Below are positions 58,392-64,000 of a stretch of 64,000 nt of DNA, piece by piece. The notes below the pieces were generated by a model. The model worked only from the letters and a program-made list of their open reading frames with translations. It did no database searches and was not told the DNA's origin. Made by a program: the position numbers and the translations under genes. This DNA comes from Candidatus Methylomirabilota bacterium. GTDB taxonomy: Bacteria; Methylomirabilota; Methylomirabilia; Methylomirabilales; 2-02-FULL-66-22. Every line of letters begins with the position of its first letter. Position 1 is the first letter of the stretch. The DNA lies in NCBI GenBank assembly GCA_016209735.1, contig JACQVN010000009.1, positions 94,381 through 158,380 on the forward strand. Reading direction: 5' to 3'.

Positions 58392-59906
58392 GTGACCGAC
58401 ATCGCCGAGCGGCAGTATCGCACCCCTCTGTTCGACGCCATGGTCGCGCTGGCCGAGGCGCGGAAGGTTTCTTTCCACACCCCCGGCCACAAGAGTGGCA
58501 AGGGCATTTCCACCCGGTTCCGCAAATTCGTCGGGAGCAAGATCTTCACCATCGACCTGACCACGCTGGACGAGGTGGATTGCCTGCAGAAGCCGGTGGG
58601 CGTCATCAAGGAGGCCCAGGAGCTGGCCGCCGAGGCCCACGGGGCGGATCGCTCTTTCTTCCTCGTCAACGGAACGACGGTGGGAAACCACGCGATGGTC
58701 CTGTCCACGGCCCGACCGGGAGACGAGATCCTCATTGCCCGCAACGCGCACAAGTCCATCTTGGCCGGCGTGATACAGAGCGGCGCGCTGCCGCGTTTCT
58801 TCCTGCCGCGCTTCGATGCCGATCTGGGGATCGCGGTGAACGTGACGGCGGCCGCGGTCGAGATGGCCATGCGGGCCCACCCGAATGCCCGCGTGGTCAC
58901 CCTGACCAGCCCCAATTATTACGGCATAGCCGCGGACATGCCCGCCATCGTGGCGGCCGCCCACAGGCTGGACAGGGTGCTCCTGGTGGACGAGGCCCAT
59001 GGCCCCCATCTCCATTTCCATCCGGCGCTGCCCCCCTCGGCGGTGGATGCCGGGGCGGATTTGACCGTGCAGAGCACCCACAAGATCGTGGGGGGCATGA
59101 CCCAGGCCTCCATGCTCCACGTGAAGGGGAAGCGCGTGGACGGATCGCGCGTGGCCCGGGTCCTCCAGATGCTGCAAAGCACGAGCCCCTCCTACATCCT
59201 CATGGCCTCCCTCGATCTGGCGCGCATGCAGATGGCGACGGAGGGTCGGAAACTCCTGGCGAAGGCCATTGACCTGGCGGAGGAGGCCCGCCGCCGGATC
59301 AACCGCATTCCGGGTCTCCGCTGCCTGGAGGAGCGAGAGGTGCGGACCTGGGCCGATTTCCGCCTGGACGTCACCAAGCTGACCATCTCCGTCAAGCAGT
59401 TGGGACTCACCGGCTACGAGGCGTCCACGCTCCTCAACGGCGAGTTCGGCATCCAGGTGGAGATGGCGGACCTGTGGAACATTCTGGTCATCGTCAGTAT
59501 CGGGGATCGCCGGGACGACCTCGGTCGCCTGGTGGGGGGTCTGGAGGCGCTCGCCCGCCGCCACTTCGCCTCGGCGAACCGTCACCCTTTGACCGAGATA
59601 CCCCCCATGCCGCGGCTGGAGGATGCCACCCTGGCCTGTTCGCCCCGGGAGGCCTATTTCGGGCCCTCCAGCCCCATCCCCCTCTCCGAGGCGGCCGGGC
59701 GGATCAGCAGCGACATCATCACGATCTATCCCCCCGGCATTCCGGTCGTCGTCCCCGGCGAGTTGTTCGTCCCCGACACCGTCGCCTACCTTGAATATAT
59801 GGGGGCGCACGGCGCCCGCATCGACGGCGTCCTGGGCCCCGGCGGGGGGGAGGAGCCCGGCGGGGCAGAGCGGCCGGAGCCCTGGGTCAAGGTCCTGGAG
59901 GCCTAA
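58392..59906 (+). CDS. speA: Arginine/lysine/ornithine decarboxylase, aminotransferase fold
   Basis: 504 residues from GTG 58392, with GGAGGG upstream. TPLFDAMVALAEARKVSFHT, PGHKSGKG and QSTHKIVGGMTQASMLHVKG (PLP Lys) place it with Bacillus SpeA-type biosynthetic arginine decarboxylases (fold-type I, without the large wing domain of inducible enzymes). The C-terminal domain has SSDIITIYPPGIPVVVPGEL. Arginine is the most likely substrate because of its speD-speE neighbours. It ends in a terminator and is 10 nt after speE. Confidence 0.9.
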   Translation: MTDIAERQYRTPLFDAMVALAEARKVSFHTPGHKSGKGISTRFRKFVGSKIFTIDLTTLDEVDCLQKPVGVIKEAQELAAEAHGADRSFFLVNGTTVGNHAMVLSTARPGDEILIARNAHKSILAGVIQSGALPRFFLPRFDADLGIAVNVTAAAVEMAMRAHPNARVVTLTSPNYYGIAADMPAIVAAAHRLDRVLLVDEAHGPHLHFHPALPPSAVDAGADLTVQSTHKIVGGMTQASMLHVKGKRVDGSRVARVLQMLQSTSPSYILMASLDLARMQMATEGRKLLAKAIDLAEEARRRINRIPGLRCLEEREVRTWADFRLDVTKLTISVKQLGLTGYEASTLLNGEFGIQVEMADLWNILVIVSIGDRRDDLGRLVGGLEALARRHFASANRHPLTEIPPMPRLEDATLACSPREAYFGPSSPIPLSEAAGRISSDIITIYPPGIPVVVPGELFVPDTVAYLEYMGAHGARIDGVLGPGGGEEPGGAERPEPWVKVLEA

Positions 59907-59942
59907 AGGCCGCCGCCGCGGCGCACTTTAGGATTGCTTTTT
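59902..59942 (+). terminator. Intrinsic terminator after speA
   Basis: CCTAAAG (59902-59908) pairs with CTTTAGG (59926-59932) around a GC-rich inner stem, followed by a T-run at 59938-59942. The arm starts within the speA stop codon region. The T-run overlaps the -35 of the secD promoter. Confidence 0.7.
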
Positions 59943-59961
59943 CCGCTCACCCTGCTATAGT
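59934..59961 (+). promoter_or_regulatory. Sigma-70 promoter of secD
   Basis: TTGCTT (59934-59939), 16-nt spacer, TATAGT (59956-59961). The start near 59968 gives a leader of about 92 nt before GTG 60060. The -35 lies within the terminator T-run of the upstream operon. Confidence 0.6.
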
Positions 59962-60059
59962 GCGCCGGCGGTTCTCTCACCGATATTTTTCCCGCGGGCG
60001 GAGACGGGGCGGGGCATGCCTACGGCTTCGGCCCGTGCGTTGTTTGAGGAGGCAGGCGC

Positions 60060-61661
60060 GTGCGCAAGAAACTCCGAGGGCGCGTGATCCTTCTGCTGGC
60101 GGTCACGTCCCTCACGGGGTATTACCTCGTCCCCAGCCTGGGGCTGGTGGACAGCCTCCCTTCCCTGGTTCCCGGCCTTCTGCCGCGGGTGGAGCGGGTG
60201 AACCTCGGGCTGGATCTCCAGGGGGGAATGTACCTCGTCCTCGAGGTGCAGGCGGAAAAGGCCGTGGAGGCCGCCGTCGAGCGAATGATAGACGACGCCC
60301 GGCGGCTGCTGGAGAAGGAGAAGGTCGAGGTGGCCAGCTTCGCCCCGCAAGGGGTGAACGGGCTCGTGCTGAAGGTGGCCAAGGGGGACGAGCGCGACAA
60401 GGCCCAGAAGGCCCTGGGGGAGCTGGTGACCATGGAGAAGCTCCCGGGGGCGACGCCCGACGAGCTGCGCCTCACCCTGTACAGCAAGGAGGCTGCCCGC
60501 ATCCAGGACTTGGCGGTACGCCAGAGCCTGGAGACGATCCGGAACCGTGTGGACCAATTCGGCGTCTCCGAGCCGCACATCGTGCCCGAGGGGGACCGGC
60601 GGATCGTCGTCCAGCTTCCGGGCATCAAGGATCCCCAGCGGGCCATCAATCTGATCGGGAAGACGGCCCAGCTCGAGCTGAAGGCCGTAGACACCAAGTA
60701 CAATCCCGTCGAGGTTGCCCAGAAGAAGGTCGAGCTGCCGCCGGATCTCCAGCTCCTGGACCTGCGGGAGGTCGATGACAAGCGGCAGGTGATCGGCAAA
60801 CAGCCCATCGTCGTGGAGCGAAAGCCGGTGATCACGGGGGCGTCGCTCACCTCGGCGGAGGTCCGGCCGGACGACCAGGGGGGATGGCTGGTCGCCTTCG
60901 GTCTCGACAGCCAGGGCGCGCGGGTCTTCGGCGATTTCACCGGGGCCAACGTCGGCCGCCAGTTGGCCATTGTCCTGGATGACACGGTCTACAGCGCGCC
61001 GGTCATCCGGTCGAAGATCGGCGAGGGGCGCGGCCAGATCGAGGGCAATTTCACCGCCGAGACGGCCCGGGATCTCGCCATCGTCCTCCGGGCGGGCGCG
61101 CTCCCGGCCCCGGTGAAGATCATCGCCAACCTGACCGTCGGCCCGTCGCTGGGGCAGGACTCTATCGAGAAGGGGATCCGGGCGGCCATCCTGGGGGCCG
61201 CGCTCGTGGTCCTGCTGATGGCGATGTACTACAAGTTCTCCGGGGTGATCGCCAACTTCGCCCTGCTCTTGAACTGCATCATCCTGGTGGGCACCCTGGT
61301 GGCGATTCGCGCCACGTTGACCCTGCCGGGTATCGCGGGCATCGCCCTCGGCATCGGGATGGCGGTGGACAGCAACGTCCTCATCCTGGAGCGGATCCGG
61401 GAGGAGCTGAAGCTGGGCAAGACCGTTCGCTCCGCCATCGACGCCGGCTACGACAAGGCGTTTGTGACCATCGTGGACTCCCACGTGACCACCCTGATCA
61501 CGGCGGCGGCCCTGTTCCTCTTCGGGACGGGTCCCATCAAGGGGTTCGCGGTCACGCTCAGCCTGGGGGTGGCCATCAACCTCTTCTCCGCGCTGGTGGG
61601 TACGCGCGTGGTCTACGACTACATGATCTCCCGGCGCGAGTTGAAGACGCTGAGCATCTAG
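60060..61661 (+). CDS. secD: Protein translocase subunit SecD
   Basis: 533 residues from GTG 60060 with GAGGAGGC upstream. A first membrane helix (RVILLLAVTSLTGYYL) is followed by the large periplasmic P1 domain starting NLGLDLQGGMYLVLEVQ. Then come five helices with the RND-type motif GIALGIGMAVDSNVLILERI. SecD uses the proton gradient with SecF to pull preproteins across the inner membrane. A hairpin begins in the stop codon. SecF lies 474 nt downstream, unusually far because of an inserted palindromic element. Confidence 0.96.
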   Translation: MRKKLRGRVILLLAVTSLTGYYLVPSLGLVDSLPSLVPGLLPRVERVNLGLDLQGGMYLVLEVQAEKAVEAAVERMIDDARRLLEKEKVEVASFAPQGVNGLVLKVAKGDERDKAQKALGELVTMEKLPGATPDELRLTLYSKEAARIQDLAVRQSLETIRNRVDQFGVSEPHIVPEGDRRIVVQLPGIKDPQRAINLIGKTAQLELKAVDTKYNPVEVAQKKVELPPDLQLLDLREVDDKRQVIGKQPIVVERKPVITGASLTSAEVRPDDQGGWLVAFGLDSQGARVFGDFTGANVGRQLAIVLDDTVYSAPVIRSKIGEGRGQIEGNFTAETARDLAIVLRAGALPAPVKIIANLTVGPSLGQDSIEKGIRAAILGAALVVLLMAMYYKFSGVIANFALLLNCIILVGTLVAIRATLTLPGIAGIALGIGMAVDSNVLILERIREELKLGKTVRSAIDAGYDKAFVTIVDSHVTTLITAAALFLFGTGPIKGFAVTLSLGVAINLFSALVGTRVVYDYMISRRELKTLSI

Positions 61662-61700
61662 CCCGGCTGATTCACCAAATTGCCGGTGAATCATCCGGGC
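61661..61700. terminator. Hairpin at the secD stop
   Basis: GCCCGG-C-TGATTCACC (61661-61676) pairs with GGTGAATCA-T-CCGGGC (61685-61700), 15 of 16 positions, around AAATTGCC. Only TT follows, so it is a doubtful terminator and could instead be an mRNA stabiliser. Confidence 0.55.
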
Positions 61701-61727
61701 TTAATGGGCAAGGGCCAATTGGTCAAA

Positions 61728-62004
61728 GTGGGGTATCGGGTTGACTCCAGTGGCCACTACGGGTTGTGGTATCGAGGGGCGGCCAGGGGCTCCCGGAGCG
61801 CCGGGCGCCCGCGGGCGAGCCCGTCGCCGGCCCGGAGGCCGCCGTTCTGTGGCGGCCGACCCGGTGTAAGGGCGAGCCGGCCTCGACGAGGCGCCAGGCG
61901 TCGGAGGGAGGCCCTGGCCGCCCCGGCGAAGGGCCTCCGAGCCAGGCTCGGGCCGAAGCCAGCAATAAGATGTTGTGGCCACTTGAATCAACCCGATACC
62001 CCAC
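61728..62004. mobile_element. 277-bp MITE-like quasi-palindromic element
   Basis: 30-bp terminal inverted repeats at 61728-61757 and 61975-62004 match at 28 of 30 positions; the outer core is GTGGGGTATCGGGTTGA and the inner end AGTGGCCAC. Further matched arms lie inside (GGGGCGGCCAGGG near 61776 against its inverse near 61911-61923). The centre is a hairpin GGCCGCC/GGCGGCC. No gene is present. The element occupies the secD-secF gap and looks like a non-autonomous insertion. Confidence 0.65.
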
Positions 62005-62007
62005 ATT

Positions 62008-62106
62008 GGTCAATTCGGCAATTGGGCAGTTGGGAAAAGCGGGCGTTACCCCGGTTGCCTTGACGACCCTCGGCCGGGCAGTGCCCAGTCGCCCAGTCGC
62101 CCAGTC
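62008..62106. repeat. Converging octamer units upstream of secF
   Basis: GGTCAATT, CGGCAATT, GGGCAGTT and GGGAAAAG (62008-62039) face three copies of GCCCAGTC (62083-62106), with CGGTTGCC between them. The pattern is again an inverted pair of 8-bp arrays. Confidence 0.65.
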
Positions 62107-62135
62107 GTCTGATTGACGGTTCTTCGGAGCGGATC

Positions 62136-63053
62136 GTGGAAATCCTCGGCAAGACCAACGTCGATTTCATCGGGAAGCGGCACATCGCCTATACCATCTC
62201 CTGCGTGCTCGTCCTCCTGGGCATTGTCGCTTTCGTCCAGATCTCGCGCGGGGCGGCCAACATGGGCATCGATTTCGCCGGCGGCACCTCGGTCCAGGTC
62301 AAGTTCGCCAAGCCGGTCGAGCTGGGAGACGTGCGGAATGCCCTGACCAAGAACGGCATCAAGGATAGCGAGCCGCAGCAGTTTGCCGACGGCCGCAGCG
62401 TGATGATCCGGCTGAAGCGGGGCGCCGGGGAGGTGGCCGGCACCTCCCAGCAGGTGGAGACGGCCCTGCGCAAGGAGTTCGGCGACCAGGCCTTCACGCT
62501 GGAGGCCTCCACCGAGATCGGGCCTGCCATCGGCAAAGAGCTCCAGCGGAAGGCCGTCCTCGCCATCGCCATCTCCCTGGCGGGGATCATCGTGTACATC
62601 GCCTGGCGCTTCGAGTTCCGCTTCGGCGTGGCGGCGACCATCGCCACCTTCCACGATGTCCTGGCGGTCCTGGGCGTCTTCTTCGCGCTGAACAAGGAGA
62701 TCACCCTCCTGATCGTCACGGCGCTCCTCACCGTCGCGGGGTACTCGCTCACCGACACCGTCGTGGTCTATGACCGGATCCGCGAGAACCTCCGCCTCCG
62801 CCGGCGCGAGTCGCTGGGCGAGGTGATGAACGCCAGCATCAACCAGGTCCTGAGCCGGACCGCCATGACCTCGCTCACCACCATATTGGCCTCCATGTCG
62901 CTCCTCTTGCTGGGGGGTGAAGTCCTCCACGACTTCGCCCTGGCCCTCTCCCTCGGGATCGTCGTCGGCACCTACTCCTCCTGGTTCGTGGCGTCGCCCA
63001 TCATTTACGAATGGCGCACGCGGGTCGATGAGCGGCGGAGGGCCCGCCGCTGA
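62136..63053 (+). CDS. secF: Protein translocase subunit SecF
   Basis: 305 residues from GTG 62136. One helix (HIAYTISCVLVLLGIVAFVQ), periplasmic segment starting GIDFAGGTSVQVKFAKPVEL, then five helices with VAGYSLTDTVVVYDRIRENL and NQVLSRTAMTSLTTILASMS, the SecF signature. It partners SecD. The start is the first after an array of octamers; no other start is better. The next gene, recJ, follows within 16 nt or overlaps by 26 nt. Confidence 0.95.
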   Translation: MEILGKTNVDFIGKRHIAYTISCVLVLLGIVAFVQISRGAANMGIDFAGGTSVQVKFAKPVELGDVRNALTKNGIKDSEPQQFADGRSVMIRLKRGAGEVAGTSQQVETALRKEFGDQAFTLEASTEIGPAIGKELQRKAVLAIAISLAGIIVYIAWRFEFRFGVAATIATFHDVLAVLGVFFALNKEITLLIVTALLTVAGYSLTDTVVVYDRIRENLRLRRRESLGEVMNASINQVLSRTAMTSLTTILASMSLLLLGGEVLHDFALALSLGIVVGTYSSWFVASPIIYEWRTRVDERRRARR

Positions 63054-63069
63054 GGCGGGAATCCTGTCC

Positions 63070-64000
63070 GTGGGTCCGGGGCGCTGGCAGGTTCGGCCGA
63101 TCGAACCGGCGGCGGTTCACGATCTGGCTCGCGCCCTCCGCATCCCTCCTCTCCTGGCCACGCTCCTGATCCACCGCGGCTGCGCCTCGGCAGAGGCTGC
63201 CCGCCTCTTCCTGGAGGCCCCCCTCGACGCCCTCCCCGATCCCTGGCGGATGGCGGGGATGCCGGCCGCCGTCACGCGCCTCCGGTCGGCCATCGCCCGC
63301 GGGGAGCCGATCCGCGTCTGCGGCGACTTCGACGTGGACGGCGTGTGCGGGACCGCCCTCTTGGCGGCGGGCCTCGCGGAACTGGGTGCGACCGTCAGCT
63401 ATCGGATTCCGCATCGCCTGCAGGACGGCTACGGCCTGCCACGCCGCTTCGTGGCGGAGGCGCGAGCCGACGGCATTCCCGTGCTGGTGGCCGTGGATAC
63501 GGGGAGCACCGCCCAGGCCTCGGCCGAGCTGGCGAAGTCGCTGGGCATCGACCTCATCGTCTGCGATCATCACCAGCCGCCCCCCAGGGTCCCGCCGGCC
63601 CTGGCCATCCTGAATCCCCGCCAGCGGGGCTGCGAGTACCCCTTCAAGGATCTCTGCGGCGCCGGAATCGCCTTCAAGCTGCTGCAGGCTCTGGGGGGCA
63701 GGGAAGGGTGCTCCGGCGGGGCGGCGGGGCTGGATTTGGTGGCACTCGCCACCATCGCCGACGCGGTCCCGCTCCTGGGGGAGAACCGCATCCTGGTCCG
63801 GAACGGGCTGCCCCAGATCCGGGCCAGACGCCGGTCCGGTCTGATGGCCCTGGCGGAGGTCGCCGGCCTCGATCTCGCCGAGCGGGAGCTGAAGCCGGGG
63901 CACGTTGCTTTTGTCCTGGCGCCCCGCCTGAATGCGGCCGGACGGATGGAGGAGGCCACGGCAGCCATCCGTCTTCTCTTGACCGAAGATGCGGCCGAGG
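63070..64000 (+). CDS. recJ: Single-stranded-DNA-specific exonuclease RecJ, N-terminal part
   Basis: The frame runs off the window end; about 310 residues are visible. DHH-family motifs: IRVCGDFDVDGVCGTALLAA (metal-binding Asp pair), VLVAVDTGSTAQASAELAKS and the DHH block LIVCDHHQPP. DLVALATIADAVPLLGENRI and FVLAPRLNAAGRM follow as in RecJ. It degrades 5-prime single strands in recombination and mismatch repair. GTG 63070 is used; ATG 63028, overlapping secF by 26 nt, is in the same frame and is an alternative. Confidence 0.92.
   Translation, partial: MGPGRWQVRPIEPAAVHDLARALRIPPLLATLLIHRGCASAEAARLFLEAPLDALPDPWRMAGMPAAVTRLRSAIARGEPIRVCGDFDVDGVCGTALLAAGLAELGATVSYRIPHRLQDGYGLPRRFVAEARADGIPVLVAVDTGSTAQASAELAKSLGIDLIVCDHHQPPPRVPPALAILNPRQRGCEYPFKDLCGAGIAFKLLQALGGREGCSGGAAGLDLVALATIADAVPLLGENRILVRNGLPQIRARRRSGLMALAEVAGLDLAERELKPGHVAFVLAPRLNAAGRMEEATAAIRLLLTEDAAE

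Noticed and set aside
1..64000. tRNA, rRNA, integrase, transposase or phage genes
   Set aside because: None was recognised on either strand by reading; a covariance-model scan would be needed to exclude small RNAs.

Overview
The window looks like a chromosomal segment of a high-GC Gram-negative bacterium. It encodes LpxC (lipid A), an outer-membrane polysaccharide export lipoprotein (Wza type), SecD/SecF and an NtrY/NtrX pair. Gene content and style (AmrS/PflX-like radical SAM, bacterial PolX, DUF5647, Thermus-like aminopropyltransferase, very large glycosyltransferase locus) would fit an uncultured lineage such as NC10/Methylomirabilota, Rokubacteria or a deltaproteobacterial relative. No rRNA or single-copy marker settles this, so the taxonomic statement is inference.

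Layout. (1) 1-16035, mostly plus strand: the end of an RNase HI family gene, a DciA-like DUF721 protein, lpxC behind a near-perfect sigma-54 promoter, ntrY-ntrX, a small membrane protein, mutM, a radical SAM protein, a repeat cluster holding a dead DUF559 gene, polX, a gamma-glutamyltransferase plus DUF1028 pair, a DUF5647-like protein, a remnant of an ABC substrate-binding protein, a lone receiver domain and YjbQ. (2) 16542-49364, minus strand: a 33-kb surface polysaccharide locus. Read in its own direction it runs from Wza and the Wzc tyrosine kinase through an O-antigen ligase-like protein, the Wzm/Wzt ABC exporter, about ten glycosyltransferases, methyltransferases, AsnB, PIG-L and WbqC proteins, a DegT aminotransferase and a WecA-like initiating transferase. 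(3) 49493-56265: a compact group that I read as a candidate RiPP (modified peptide) cluster. It holds a nucleotidyltransferase, a PqqD-like protein on the opposite strand, a Ser-His type signal-peptidase-like protease, an HprK-like kinase, a 64-residue Cys/Gly/Pro-rich precursor candidate and a radical SAM-SPASM enzyme, followed by an HD-GYP protein and an ExeA-like ATPase. (4) 56702-64000, plus strand: a polyamine operon (SAM decarboxylase, aminopropyltransferase, arginine decarboxylase), then secD, secF and the first part of recJ.

Two layers of non-coding structure run through the window. First, many gaps contain degenerate tandem arrays with an exact period of 7 or 8 bp, often as converging inverted pairs, and some have entered coding sequence (Wzt, the DegT protein, the C-terminus of WbqC). 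Second, small orphan genes (two four-helix-bundle proteins, a GxxExxY protein, DUF559, a nucleotidyltransferase pair) sit between such repeats, like passengers dropped into the polysaccharide operon; one separates wzm from wzt. In addition, a 29-bp hairpin recurs around polX and speD-speE, and a 277-bp quasi-palindromic element with 30-bp terminal inverted repeats lies between secD and secF.
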